Assembly: GCF_003590645.1 (NCBI RefSeq)
Contig: NZ_CP031834.1
Coordinates: 1,984,501 to 2,048,500, forward strand
DNA from: Mesorhizobium sp. DCY119
GTDB lineage: Bacteria; Pseudomonadota; Alphaproteobacteria; Rhizobiales; Rhizobiaceae
Reading direction: 5' to 3'
Length of the DNA: 64,000 nucleotides
Shown here: positions 25,764-35,284 of the stretch, in pieces
Layout of the letters: every line of letters starts with the position of its first letter
Numbering within the stretch: position 1 is the stretch's first letter
Translations under genes and position numbers: made by a program
The notes under the pieces: model-generated
Told to the model about the DNA's origin: nothing
Database searches by the model: none
The model's input: only the letters and a program-made list of their open reading frames with translations

Positions 25764-26798
25764 ATGTTTGCTTTCATTATACGCCGTCTCGGGACCATGG
25801 TTCTGACCATGCTGTGCCTGACGATGGTCGTCTTCTTCATGGTGAATCTGGAACCGAACCTGAAGAAGCTGGCGATCAGCCAGCTCGACATGCGCAGTCC
25901 GGCCGACCAGATCGAAAGCTGGCTGGTCAAGAACGGCTACCGGCAGAACTTCTTCGTGCGCTACGGCCAGTGGATCGGCGTGGTGAAGAAGCAGCCCAAT
26001 ATCGACGCCACTGGCAAAGCCATACCGCGGTTCTCATTCTGCAATGAGCCGTCAGAACCTTATTATGGCGGGGTGCTGGAAGGCGATTTTGGCTGCTCGA
26101 CCAAGTTCAAAACCAAGGTCGCCAACAAGCTTTTCCCGGCATTGGGTGCCACCGGCATATTGATGTTCTGGGTTATGGTGACGATGGTGCCGATCGCGCT
26201 GCTCATCGGCATATTGGCCGGCATGCGCGAAGGCACCCGAACCGATAGAACCCTCTCGGTCGCCTCGATCGCGACAACGGCGACGCCCGAATATGTTTCC
26301 GGCATCATCTTTACCGTCATCTTTGCCTCATGGCTCGGCTGGCTGAACGGCTCTGCCGCAACAGCGACGGCGCAAGGCATCACCTTCTACAATTTCACGC
26401 TGCCGGTGATGACCATGGCGATATATGGCATCGGCTACATTGCCCGCATGACCCGCGCCTCGATGGTCGAGGTAATGACGCAGCAATATATCCGCACAGC
26501 GCGGCTGAAGGGACTGAGCTTCTCCAGCGTCGTCATCAAGCATGCGCTGCGCAACGCGCTGATCGCGCCGTTCACCGTCATCATGCTGCAGTTTCCATGG
26601 CTGCTCACCGGCGTGGTCATTGTCGAGGTGATGTTCCGCTATCAGGGCTTTGGCTACACGCTGGTGGAAGCCGCAGGCAACAACGACATCGATCTCCTAC
26701 TCGGCTGTTCGCTGGTCTCGGTCTTCGTCGTTCTGTTCACCCAGCTCATCTCGGACCTGGGCTACGCCTACCTCAATCCACGCATCAGGGTGCAGTAA
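25764..26798 (+). CDS. ABC transporter permease, OppB/DppB family
   Basis: 344 residues. The N-terminal helix MFAFIIRRLGTMVLTMLCLTMVVFFMV is typical of DppB-type permeases and is followed by a periplasmic region of about 90 residues with a CNEPSEP segment. The coupling motif is near RTARLKGLSFSSVVIKHALRNALI, and the C-terminus GCSLVSVFVVLFTQLISDLGYAYLNPRIR is the usual ending. It lies 95 bp after the binding protein gene and 1 bp before the next permease, clearly one operon. Confidence 0.9.
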   Translation: MFAFIIRRLGTMVLTMLCLTMVVFFMVNLEPNLKKLAISQLDMRSPADQIESWLVKNGYRQNFFVRYGQWIGVVKKQPNIDATGKAIPRFSFCNEPSEPYYGGVLEGDFGCSTKFKTKVANKLFPALGATGILMFWVMVTMVPIALLIGILAGMREGTRTDRTLSVASIATTATPEYVSGIIFTVIFASWLGWLNGSAATATAQGITFYNFTLPVMTMAIYGIGYIARMTRASMVEVMTQQYIRTARLKGLSFSSVVIKHALRNALIAPFTVIMLQFPWLLTGVVIVEVMFRYQGFGYTLVEAAGNNDIDLLLGCSLVSVFVVLFTQLISDLGYAYLNPRIRVQ

Positions 26799-26799
26799 G

Positions 26800-27960
26800 A
26801 TGGGTACGATGGAATTCCTGTCCGCAACCCAGATCGTGCTTGCGGTGCTTGCGCGCTTCTGGCCCGTCTGGGTGGCGATGGCGATCGTGCTGGGCGCCAG
26901 CTTCTGGTTCAAGAAGAAGCTCGGCCTCTACGGCCAGCTCTTCGACAGCGGCGTCGGCATCGCCGGCGTGGTCATCTGCCTGTTCTGGCTGTTCACCGCG
27001 ATCTTCGCCAACAGGGTCGCACCGTTCGATCCGCTCGGGCAGATACCGGTCATGAAGGACGCGCTGCCCGGCGCCATCGACGCCAATTCGGGCCTTGCCT
27101 ATCTGTTCGGCGGCGACAAGCTCGCCCGTGACGTCTTCAGCCGCATGATCTATGGCAGTCGCATCGTTCTGGCGATTGCACCGTTGGCGACCGGCTTCGC
27201 GCTGATGGTGGGCATCACGCTCGGCCTGCCGGCAGGCTATTACGGCGGAAGGATCGACTCGTTCCTGTCTTTCCTCGCCAATCTGGTGCTGGCCTTCCCT
27301 GTCATCCTGCTGTTCTACCTGCTGGTGACGCCGGGCATCATGGACACGCCAATCCCCTTTGCGATGGCCGGGTTGTTCTTCCTGTTCCCGATCATCTTCT
27401 TCTGCACGCTCTTCTACACGCGCTTCAAGAACCGGCCGGAGCGCCTCTATCTGCTTCTCGGCCTCACCCTCCTGTTCGGAGGCTGGGTCTATATCGGGCT
27501 CGTCTTCAACGCCGACCCGTTCGGCATCGTCAAGATGGACCCGAACGAGCTGAACATCTTCGTGGCGGTGGTGTTCGCATCGAGCCCCGGCGTGTTCCGC
27601 ATCGTTCGCGGCCTGGTGATGGACATCAAGACACGCGACTATGTGGCGGCGGCGCAAACGCGCGGAGAAAGCCCATGGTACATCATGCTTTGGGAAATCC
27701 TGCCCAATGCGCGCGGCCCGCTGATCGTCGATGCCTGCCTGCGCATCGGCTACACCACCATCCTGCTCGGCACGCTCGGCTATTTCGGCCTTGGTCTCGC
27801 GCCGGAAAGCCCCGATTGGGGCACGGCAATCAAGGATGCCAGCCGGTTGCTGCGCTCCTTCATTCACCCGGCACTGCCGCCGACAATCGCGCTGATGACC
27901 TTCGTGCTCGGCCTCAATCTTCTGGCCGATGCGCTGCGCGAACAATCGATGAAAGACTGA
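26800..27960 (+). CDS. ABC transporter permease, OppC/DppC family, enlarged
   Basis: 386 residues from the ATG at 26800, immediately after the upstream stop. Typical DppC permeases have about 300. The extra length is an additional N-terminal helix (VWVAMAIVLGASFWF) and a mid-protein insertion of about 60 residues with two hydrophobic helices (AMAGLFFLFPIIFFCTLFY and LYLLLGLTLLFGGWVYIGLV). Conserved parts are present: GGDKLARDVFSRMIYGSRI and the coupling loop KTRDYVAAAQTRGESPWYIMLWEILPN. It forms the channel with the OppB-like protein. Confidence 0.9.
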   Translation: MGTMEFLSATQIVLAVLARFWPVWVAMAIVLGASFWFKKKLGLYGQLFDSGVGIAGVVICLFWLFTAIFANRVAPFDPLGQIPVMKDALPGAIDANSGLAYLFGGDKLARDVFSRMIYGSRIVLAIAPLATGFALMVGITLGLPAGYYGGRIDSFLSFLANLVLAFPVILLFYLLVTPGIMDTPIPFAMAGLFFLFPIIFFCTLFYTRFKNRPERLYLLLGLTLLFGGWVYIGLVFNADPFGIVKMDPNELNIFVAVVFASSPGVFRIVRGLVMDIKTRDYVAAAQTRGESPWYIMLWEILPNARGPLIVDACLRIGYTTILLGTLGYFGLGLAPESPDWGTAIKDASRLLRSFIHPALPPTIALMTFVLGLNLLADALREQSMKD

Positions 27961-27972
27961 CGGAGAGAGACG

Positions 27973-30786
27973 ATGAACGAGGCTGTAAGGAATCCCGCCA
28001 AGCCGATCCTCGAAATCGAGAACCTCTCCATCTCCTTCTTCACCCGGCGAGGTGAAATCCCTGCGGTGATGGACTTCTCCTGCACGGTCATGCCGGGGGA
28101 GGCGATGGGCATCGTCGGCGAGTCCGGCTGCGGCAAGTCCACCGTGTCGCTCGGCATCATGCGCGACCTCTCCAATGTCGGAAAGATCGTCGGTGGCCGC
28201 ATCAAGTTCCAGGGCAAGGACATGGGCGACATGTCCGACGAGGAACTACGCGCCATTCGCGGCAACAAGATCGCCATGATCTACCAGGAGCCGATGGCGA
28301 GCCTTAACCCGGCGATGAAGGTCGGCCAGCAATTGATGGAAGTGCCGCTCATCCACGACAAGGTGTCGAAGGAGGAGGCCTACAGCCGCTCGCTCGCCAT
28401 GCTGAAGTCGGTGCGCCTGCCGGACCCCGAGCGGATGATGAAATCCTACCCGCACCAGCTTTCGGGCGGCCAGCAACAGCGCATCGTCATCGCCATGGCG
28501 CTTTTGTCGAAGCCGGCGCTGCTGTTGCTCGACGAGCCGACGACCGCGCTCGACGTGACGGTCGAGGCCGGCATCGTCGAACTGGTGAAGGGGCTCGGCA
28601 AGGAGTTCGGCACGTCGATGATCTTCGTGTCGCACAATCTCGGCCTGATCCTGGAAACCTGCGACCGCATCACCGTCATGTATTCGGGCGAGGCGGTGGA
28701 GACCGGCAAGGTCGAAGACGTGTTCGACCGTATGCGTCATCCCTATACGCAAGGGCTGTTCCGCTCCATCCCGCTGCCAGGTGCCGACAAGAATTCGCGG
28801 CCGCTGATTGCCATTCCCGGCCAGCTGCCACTGCCGCACGAACGGCCGACAGGCTGCAATTTCGGTCCGCGCTGCCAGCATTTCGTCGAAGGCGTCTGCA
28901 ACGCCGCCGAAATCCCAATGATCCCGGTCGAGGGCCACGACAACCACCACAGCCGCTGCGTGCGCTTCGACGAGATCGACTGGACGGCGCTGCCCGAGGG
29001 CGCCAAGACCAGCAAGCCGCCGATCACCCCCGGCGCGCCCGTGCTGAAGATCGACAACCTCAAGAAATACTACAAGGTTTCGGCCAACGAAGTGTTCGGC
29101 GGCAGCGAGGGCCGCGTCGTCAAGGCCAATGAAAGCATCAGCTTCGAGGCGCGCGAATCCGAGACGGTGGCCATCGTCGGCGAATCCGGCTGCGGGAAGT
29201 CGACGCTCGCCAAGGTTCTGCTTGGGCTGGAGACGGCAAGCTCCGGAACGATTTCGCTTGGCAACCGCGATATTCAGTCCATCGCCATCGAAAACCGTGA
29301 CGTTGAGACTGTCTCGTCGATCCAGATGGTGTTCCAGAACCCGTTCGACACGCTCAATCCGAGCCATTCGGTCGGCTCGCAGATCATCCGCACGCTGGAA
29401 AAGTTCAAGATCGGCAACAATGCCGGCGAGCGCCGCAAGAAGATGCTGGAACTGCTCGACCTCGTGAAGCTGCCACGCGCTTTCGCCGAGCGCATGCCGC
29501 GCCAGCTTTCGGGCGGCCAGAAGCAGCGCATCGGTGTTGCCCGCGCCTTCGCCGGCCGAGCCCGCGTGGTGGTCGCCGACGAGCCCGTTTCGGCGCTGGA
29601 CGTGTCGGTGCAGGCGGCGGTGACCGAGCTTTTGATGGATATCCAGCGCGAGTCGAAAACCACGATGCTGTTCATCAGCCACGACCTTTCGGTGGTGCGC
29701 TATATCGCCGACCGCGTTGTGGTTATGTATCTCGGCCATATCGTCGAGCAGGGCACGACGGACCAGATATTCTCGCCGCCCTATCACCCCTATACGGAGG
29801 CGCTGCTATCCGCGATCCCGATCGCCGACACCAGCGTCATCAAGAAGCACATCGTGCTCGAGGGCGACATTCCCTCGGCGATGAACCCTCCTTCGGGTTG
29901 TCCATTCCAGACGCGCTGCCGCTACAAGAGCCTGGTGCCTGACAATCTGTGCGAGACAAGGGTGCCGCCGCTCAAGGATCTTGGCGACGGACACAAGAGC
30001 CTGTGCTGGTTGCCCGATGACGTTCTGGCCGGCATGGAGCCGGTGATCAGTTTCGCCAAGGACGAGAAAAAACCGGACCCCGCCGTCGCTCCTCCATCGG
30101 CTGAATCGCCAAGGCGGACGATGGCTACGCCGCCGGTCTCGCCGCTGGCCGATATGGAGGCGCCGAGCACGCCCAATGAGGCTGTTAGGGCGAAGGCGCA
30201 GCCCAAAGTGGCGTCTTCAAAGGCGATTTCCGCTCGGCCCGGTGAATCGGCTCCGGAAAAGTCCCTGACTGAAACAGGTGAGGGACGTCAGGCTGTCAGC
30301 GGCGAGGTCAAGCCTGCAACGGCTGCTACCGCAAAAGAGGCAGCACGCGCCGAAGGCAAGGTTGGGCAGAAGCCTCGCGTGGTGAAGACGGCGTCGTCTC
30401 CGGCTGCCGCTCGTGCCGCCATCGGTGCAAAACCTGCCAAGGCACCGGCGCGCGCGAAGGCCGTCGCGCCAGCGCAGACGAAGATGGCCAAGCCTTCCGC
30501 GCCTGTCGAAAAAGGCAGACCGCAAGGCATTGCGCGCCCGTCTGCTCCTGATGACCTGAAGATGATTTCCGGGGTCGGCCCAAAGATCGAGGGCATCCTG
30601 CATGAACTCGGCGTTTACACATTCGCGCAGGTTGCCGCCTGGAAAAAGGCGGAACGCGAATGGGTCGACGACCATCTGAGCTTCCACGGCCGCATCGAGC
30701 GCGAGGATTGGGTCAGGCAGGCCAAGGCGCTCGCCAAGGGCGGTGAGGCCGAATACATCAAGGTCTTCGGCAAGAAGCCGAGATAG
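27973..30786 (+). CDS. Fused double ABC ATPase (OppD-OppF type) with C-terminal helix-hairpin-helix extension
   Basis: 937 residues. NBD1 has Walker A GESGCGKST (49-57), signature LSGGQQQR and Walker B LLLLDEPTTALDVT. NBD2 has Walker A GESGCGKST (403-411), signature LSGGQKQR and Walker B VVVADEPVSALDVS. Both end in oligopeptide/dipeptide C-terminal segments with cysteines (CNFGPRCQHF; CPFQTRCRYKS). An Ala/Pro/Lys-rich linker runs from about 697 to 858. A compact domain at 859-937 (PDDLKMISGVGPKIEGILHE, then FHGRIEREDW) resembles the extension seen on rhizobial NuoE and ribosomal L21. It energises the importer encoded upstream. Confidence 0.92.
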   Translation: MNEAVRNPAKPILEIENLSISFFTRRGEIPAVMDFSCTVMPGEAMGIVGESGCGKSTVSLGIMRDLSNVGKIVGGRIKFQGKDMGDMSDEELRAIRGNKIAMIYQEPMASLNPAMKVGQQLMEVPLIHDKVSKEEAYSRSLAMLKSVRLPDPERMMKSYPHQLSGGQQQRIVIAMALLSKPALLLLDEPTTALDVTVEAGIVELVKGLGKEFGTSMIFVSHNLGLILETCDRITVMYSGEAVETGKVEDVFDRMRHPYTQGLFRSIPLPGADKNSRPLIAIPGQLPLPHERPTGCNFGPRCQHFVEGVCNAAEIPMIPVEGHDNHHSRCVRFDEIDWTALPEGAKTSKPPITPGAPVLKIDNLKKYYKVSANEVFGGSEGRVVKANESISFEARESETVAIVGESGCGKSTLAKVLLGLETASSGTISLGNRDIQSIAIENRDVETVSSIQMVFQNPFDTLNPSHSVGSQIIRTLEKFKIGNNAGERRKKMLELLDLVKLPRAFAERMPRQLSGGQKQRIGVARAFAGRARVVVADEPVSALDVSVQAAVTELLMDIQRESKTTMLFISHDLSVVRYIADRVVVMYLGHIVEQGTTDQIFSPPYHPYTEALLSAIPIADTSVIKKHIVLEGDIPSAMNPPSGCPFQTRCRYKSLVPDNLCETRVPPLKDLGDGHKSLCWLPDDVLAGMEPVISFAKDEKKPDPAVAPPSAESPRRTMATPPVSPLADMEAPSTPNEAVRAKAQPKVASSKAISARPGESAPEKSLTETGEGRQAVSGEVKPATAATAKEAARAEGKVGQKPRVVKTASSPAAARAAIGAKPAKAPARAKAVAPAQTKMAKPSAPVEKGRPQGIARPSAPDDLKMISGVGPKIEGILHELGVYTFAQVAAWKKAEREWVDDHLSFHGRIEREDWVRQAKALAKGGEAEYIKVFGKKPR

Positions 30787-30812
30787 GCGGAAGCCTTACC
30801 CGGCGTTATCTA

Positions 30813-30844
30813 AAAATAGCGGCATAGGATGCCGCTATTTTCTT
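30813..30844 (+). terminator. Rho-independent terminator after the ABC operon
   Basis: A perfect 12-bp stem, AAAATAGCGGCA with its complement, around the loop TAGGA (30825-30829). The 3' arm ends in TTTT followed by CTT. It lies 26 bp after the ATPase stop and separates the importer operon from the methyltransferase gene. Confidence 0.75.
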
Positions 30845-30940
30845 AGGAGAAAGTCCGAAGTGACGCCCCGGCTAAAATCGCGCCTGCCGGTGCCGCTTTT
30901 CTGACAGAACTGCCTGGCTGGCGGCCTATTCAATGGGTGC

Positions 30941-32479
30941 ATGAGCACGGACAGACGCCGACGCAGCAGCGAACGATCCCAGGGCAGGGGAACTGCGGCC
31001 ATCCCGCAACTGCCGCTTCGCCGGGTGCAAAATCCCTATCCGCCGATGGCGCTTCTGTCGGCCGACCAGATCGAGGCCATCCACGAAGCCTCCATGCACA
31101 TCCTCGAAAATTTCGGCATCGAGGTGATGAGCCCGCGCGCGCTGTCGCTGTTCGAAAAGGCCGGCGCCAAGGTCGACCATGCCACGCAAACCGTCTGGCT
31201 TGACCGTGGCATGGTGACTGAGGCGCTTAAGACAACGCCTTCCAGCTACACGTTGACGCCGCGCAATCCGGCGCGGAAAATCCGGCTCGGCGGCAATGAT
31301 ATCAGTTTCACGCTCGTCGCCGGTCCGCCCAATGTCCACGACATGGAGCGTGGCCGCCGCGCCGGCAATTACACCGACTATTGCGATCTCGTGCGGCTGG
31401 CGCAGCATTTCAACTGCATCCACATGATCGGCAATCAGGTCTGTGCGCCTGTGGAGATGCCGGCCAATTCCCGCCACCTCGACACCTATTTCGCCAACGC
31501 TACGCTGACAGACAAGAGCTTTCACGTCTCTGCCATCGGCCGGGGCAGGGCGCTGGACGGCATTTCCATGATGGCGATTTCGCGCGGGTTGACGCTCGAC
31601 CAGATGCGCGACGATCCCGGCGTCACCACGATCATCTCGGTCAACTCGCCGCGCCGCTTCGACGACATGATGGCCGAGGGGCTGATGACCATGGCCGAGT
31701 TCGGCCAGTCGGTGGCCGTAACGCCGTTTACATTGATGGGCGCGATGAGCCCGGTGACGCTGGCCGGTGCGCTTGCCCAGCAGAACGCCGAGGCGCTATT
31801 CGGCGTGGTGCTGACGCAGCTTGTCCGCCCCGGCGCGCCGGTCATGTATGGGGCCTTCACCTCCAATGTCGACATGCGCTCCGGTGCGCCCGCCTTCGGA
31901 ACGCCCGAAAACACCAAGGCCAACATCGCCTCTGGTCAGCTCGCGCGGCGATACTCGCTGCCCTACCGCACCACACCTGGTTCGGCTTCCAACGCCGCCG
32001 ACGCGCAAGGCACATACGAGACGATGATGGCGCTGTGGGGCGCGGTGCTCGGCCACGGCAACCTCGTCTACCACGCCGCCGGCTGGCAGGAAGGCGGGCT
32101 GACGGCGAGTTTCGAGAAGCTGATCATCGATGTCGAGATGATCCAGCACATGATGGAGTTCCTTACGCCCATCGCGGTGAACGAAGGCGAACTGGCGCTT
32201 GATGCGCTCGGCCGCGTCCCGACCGGCGGCCATTTCTTCGGCGAGCCGCACACGCTGGAGCGCTATTCGACGGCATTTTACCAGCCGATGCTGTCCAACT
32301 GGCAGAACTATGAAGCCTGGCAGGAAGGCGGCGGGCTGGATGCTACGGCGCGCGCGACGCGGCTGTGGAAGAAGGCGCTGGAGGAATATGTCGAGCCGGA
32401 AATGGATGTTTCGGTGCGCGAGGCGCTGGAGGCCTATGTGGCTCGGCGGAAAGAAGAGATCGGGGTGGAGGAGCCGTGA
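30941..32479 (+). CDS. MttB-family (trimethylamine methyltransferase-like) protein, non-pyrrolysine
   Basis: 512 residues with no in-frame amber codon, so it belongs to the non-pyrrolysine MttB superfamily rather than true trimethylamine methyltransferases. Landmarks are ASMHILENFGIEVMSPRAL (near 50), LVAGPPNVHDMERGRRAGNY and the C-terminal TGGHFFGEPHTLERYSTAFY. Characterised relatives move a methyl group from glycine betaine, proline betaine or carnitine to a corrinoid protein. No corrinoid partner is encoded in the window. The position between an importer and a dimethylglycine dehydrogenase-like gene supports methylated-amine catabolism. The start codon has only a weak ribosome site. Confidence 0.85.
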   Translation: MSTDRRRRSSERSQGRGTAAIPQLPLRRVQNPYPPMALLSADQIEAIHEASMHILENFGIEVMSPRALSLFEKAGAKVDHATQTVWLDRGMVTEALKTTPSSYTLTPRNPARKIRLGGNDISFTLVAGPPNVHDMERGRRAGNYTDYCDLVRLAQHFNCIHMIGNQVCAPVEMPANSRHLDTYFANATLTDKSFHVSAIGRGRALDGISMMAISRGLTLDQMRDDPGVTTIISVNSPRRFDDMMAEGLMTMAEFGQSVAVTPFTLMGAMSPVTLAGALAQQNAEALFGVVLTQLVRPGAPVMYGAFTSNVDMRSGAPAFGTPENTKANIASGQLARRYSLPYRTTPGSASNAADAQGTYETMMALWGAVLGHGNLVYHAAGWQEGGLTASFEKLIIDVEMIQHMMEFLTPIAVNEGELALDALGRVPTGGHFFGEPHTLERYSTAFYQPMLSNWQNYEAWQEGGGLDATARATRLWKKALEEYVEPEMDVSVREALEAYVARRKEEIGVEEP

Positions 32480-32490
32480 GCGCCGTCTGG

Positions 32491-32672
32491 TCGACCCCCA
32501 CTCCGTCTCGCTTCGCTCGACACCTCTCCCCCGATCGACGGGGAGAGGAAAGGCGCCAAGATCGCAGCTGCCCTGCAGGGAGACCGAAGTCAACGTTGAT
32601 GGAAACGCGCTGACTTCCTCTCCCCCGTCGATCGGGGGAGAGGTGTCCGCAAAGCGGACGGAGTGGGGGTCG
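32491..32672. repeat. Long inverted intergenic repeat between mttB-like and DMGDH-like genes
   Basis: About 60-bp arms are near-complementary: the left arm runs from TCGACCCCCACTCCGTC to CGACGGGGAGAGGAA (32491-32550). The right arm runs from TTCCTCTCCCCCGTCGATCG to GGAGTGGGGGTCGA (32614-32672). They flank a core of about 63 bp. The transcript could fold into a very long hairpin. No gene seen here. It separates two genes that probably act together. Confidence 0.8.
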
Positions 32673-32753
32673 ATAGCACTTCATCGCTTGATTCAACCAC
32701 TTCCCATCCAGAATCTTCAAACTCATCCAACTCACTGAAAACAGAGCAAAATC

Positions 32754-35180
32754 ATGAAATCGCATGCGCAGGTCGTGGTCATTGGCGGAGGTGTCGTTGG
32801 ATGCTCCGTGCTGTTTCATCTGGCAAGGCACGGCTGGACCGATGTCGTGCTTCTGGAGCGCGACGAGCTGACCTCCGGTTCGACATGGCATGCGGCTGGC
32901 GGCATGCACACGATCAATGGCGATCCGAACGTCGCCAAGCTGCAAAAATACACGATCAGCCTCTACAAGGAGATCGAGGAGCTTTCCGGCCAGGCGACCG
33001 GCGTGCATGTCACCGGCGGTGTGCTGCTTGCCGCGACCGAGGCGCGCATGGACTGGCTGCGTGGCGTCGTTGCCAAGGGCCGCTATCTCGGCCTCGACCT
33101 TGAAGAGATATCGGCAAAGGAAGCGGCGGAGCTTATGCCGCTGCTCGACCCCAAGCAGTTCGTCGGCGCAGTGCGCAATTCGGAGGACGGGCATCTCGAT
33201 CCTTCGGGCGTCACCCATGCCTATGCCAAGGCGGCGCGCAAGCTCGGTGCCGAGGTAGAGCGCTTCACCAAGGTCGAGGACATCGTGCGCCGCGAGGATG
33301 GCCTATGGCGCGTCATCACCAACAAGGGCGAGATCGTCACCGAACATGTCGTCAATGCCGGCGGGCTATGGGCGCGCGAAGTGGGCCGCATGGTTGGGCT
33401 GGAACTGCCGGTGCTGGCCATGGAGCACATGTACCTCATCACCGAGGATATGCCCGAGGTGAAGGCATGGAACGACAGGACCGGCACCGAGATCATCCAC
33501 GCCGTCGATTTCGACGGCGAGCTTTACCTGCGCCAGGAGCGCGGCGGCATGCTCATGGGCACCTATGAGAAGGCCAACAAGCCGTGGTCGGAGTTTCAGA
33601 CGCCGTGGAACTTCGGCCATGAGCTGCTGGAGCCGGACATCGACCGCATCGCGCCGTCGCTCGAGGTCGGATTCCGCCATTTCCCCGCTTTCCAGAACAC
33701 CGGCATCAAGCAGATCATCAACGGCCCCTTCACCTTCGCGCCGGACGGCAACCCGCTGGTCGGGCCGGTGTGCGGCCTGCGGGGCTTCTGGTCGGCCTGT
33801 GGTGTCATGGCCGGGTTCTCGCAGGGCGGCGGCGTCGGGCTGGCGCTGGCCAACTGGATGATCCACGGCGATCCGGGCGCCGACATCTGGGCCATGGATA
33901 TTTCGCGCTACGGCGACTGGGCCTCGATGCGCTACACCAACGCCAAGGTGCGCGAAAACTATTCGCGGCGGTTCTCCATCCGCTTCCCCAACGAAGAATT
34001 GCCGGCTGGCCGGGGGCTGAAGACCACGCCAATCTACGACCTGCTTTCGGCCAAGGGCGCGCAATGGGGCGTGGCCTATGGGCTGGAAGTGCCGCTGTGG
34101 TATGCGCCGGAAGGCGTGAAGGATGAGTTCTCGTGGCGGCGCTCGACCGATTTCGCGCATGTCGCCAACGAGGTAAGGACGGTGCGCGAGGGCGTCGGCC
34201 TGTCGGAGATTTCCAGCTTCGCCAAATTTCGCGTGAAAGGGCAGGGTGCTGAAGTCTGGCTTGACCACATGCTGGCCTGCAAATTGCCGAAAGCCGGCCG
34301 CATGACGCTTGCCCCGATGCTGAAGGAAGACGGCAAGCTGATCGGCGACTTTTCGCTGGCCAATCTCGGCAATGGCGAATGGTTCATCGCCGGCTCGGGC
34401 ATTGCCGAGCAGTATCATATGCGCTGGTTCGAACAGCATCTGCCGGCAGATGGATCTGTGAGCCTCGAGGCCGTCGGCCAGAAACTCACCGGCCTTTCCA
34501 TCGCCGGACCGAAGGCGCGCGATTTACTGAGCAAAGTCACGCATGCCGATGTTTCGGCGGATGCTTTCAAGTTCATGGATATCAGAAAGCTCGACATCGG
34601 TATGGCGCCATGTCTGGTCGGGCGCGTCAGCTATACCGGCGATCTCGGCTACGAGATCTGGATCGAGCCGGAATATCAGCGCCATGTCTTTCAAGTGCTG
34701 TTGGATGCCGGCGAGAAGTTCTCGCTCGGGCTGTTTGGGTCGCGGGCGCTGAACGCGCTGCGGCTGGAAAAGAACTACGGCTCCTGGGCGCGCGAATACC
34801 GGCCGATCTACGGGCCGCTGGAAGCCGGGCTCGACCGCTTCGTCGCCTACGCCAAGGATGCGGATTTCATCGGCAAGGCGGCAGCACTTTCCGAGCGCAA
34901 GGATGGCGGCAAGCTGCGCCTGCGCGCCTTCGTGATGGACGCAGTGGATGCCGATGTCATCGGCGACGAACCGATCTGGTTCAAGGATGAGGTGAGGGGC
35001 TGGGTAACCTCCGGCGGCTATGCGCATGGTGCGAAAGTTTCCATCGCCATGGGCTATGTGCCGAAGGAGATTGCCGAAGAGACGGACGGCTTCGAGATCG
35101 AGCTGCTCGGCAAGCGGCATTCAGCACGGATGCAGGCAGCGCCGCTGTTCGATGCCAATCAGGGCCGGATGCGGGGGTAA
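32754..35180 (+). CDS. FAD-dependent dimethylglycine/sarcosine dehydrogenase-like protein with GcvT domain
   Basis: 808 residues, the size of DMGDH-type enzymes. An N-terminal FAD fold has GGGVVG (11-16). TSGSTWHAAGGM (40-51) contains His46, at the place where DMGDH and sarcosine dehydrogenase attach FAD covalently. The C-terminal half is a folate-binding aminomethyltransferase domain (from about 420; blocks VGLSEISSFAKFRVKG, GRVSYTGDLGYEIWIEPEYQ, NALRLEKNYGSWAREY). Such enzymes oxidatively N-demethylate an amine and pass the one-carbon unit to tetrahydrofolate. The preceding MttB-like gene and importer suggest dimethylglycine, sarcosine or a related betaine breakdown product as substrate. 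Confidence 0.88.
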   Translation: MKSHAQVVVIGGGVVGCSVLFHLARHGWTDVVLLERDELTSGSTWHAAGGMHTINGDPNVAKLQKYTISLYKEIEELSGQATGVHVTGGVLLAATEARMDWLRGVVAKGRYLGLDLEEISAKEAAELMPLLDPKQFVGAVRNSEDGHLDPSGVTHAYAKAARKLGAEVERFTKVEDIVRREDGLWRVITNKGEIVTEHVVNAGGLWAREVGRMVGLELPVLAMEHMYLITEDMPEVKAWNDRTGTEIIHAVDFDGELYLRQERGGMLMGTYEKANKPWSEFQTPWNFGHELLEPDIDRIAPSLEVGFRHFPAFQNTGIKQIINGPFTFAPDGNPLVGPVCGLRGFWSACGVMAGFSQGGGVGLALANWMIHGDPGADIWAMDISRYGDWASMRYTNAKVRENYSRRFSIRFPNEELPAGRGLKTTPIYDLLSAKGAQWGVAYGLEVPLWYAPEGVKDEFSWRRSTDFAHVANEVRTVREGVGLSEISSFAKFRVKGQGAEVWLDHMLACKLPKAGRMTLAPMLKEDGKLIGDFSLANLGNGEWFIAGSGIAEQYHMRWFEQHLPADGSVSLEAVGQKLTGLSIAGPKARDLLSKVTHADVSADAFKFMDIRKLDIGMAPCLVGRVSYTGDLGYEIWIEPEYQRHVFQVLLDAGEKFSLGLFGSRALNALRLEKNYGSWAREYRPIYGPLEAGLDRFVAYAKDADFIGKAAALSERKDGGKLRLRAFVMDAVDADVIGDEPIWFKDEVRGWVTSGGYAHGAKVSIAMGYVPKEIAEETDGFEIELLGKRHSARMQAAPLFDANQGRMRG

Positions 35181-35284
35181 ATGGTATTCACATTTGCGCG
35201 TGCAGAACAGATTCATCATGGAATCGAGGCGATAACGCCCTACATTCAGGTGAAATGGTTCCAAACTCGATGAAGGCGACGGTC

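Noticed and set aside
30941-32479. Pyrrolysine-containing trimethylamine methyltransferase
   Set aside because: The frame runs 512 codons without an in-frame amber codon, so it belongs to the non-pyrrolysine MttB group.
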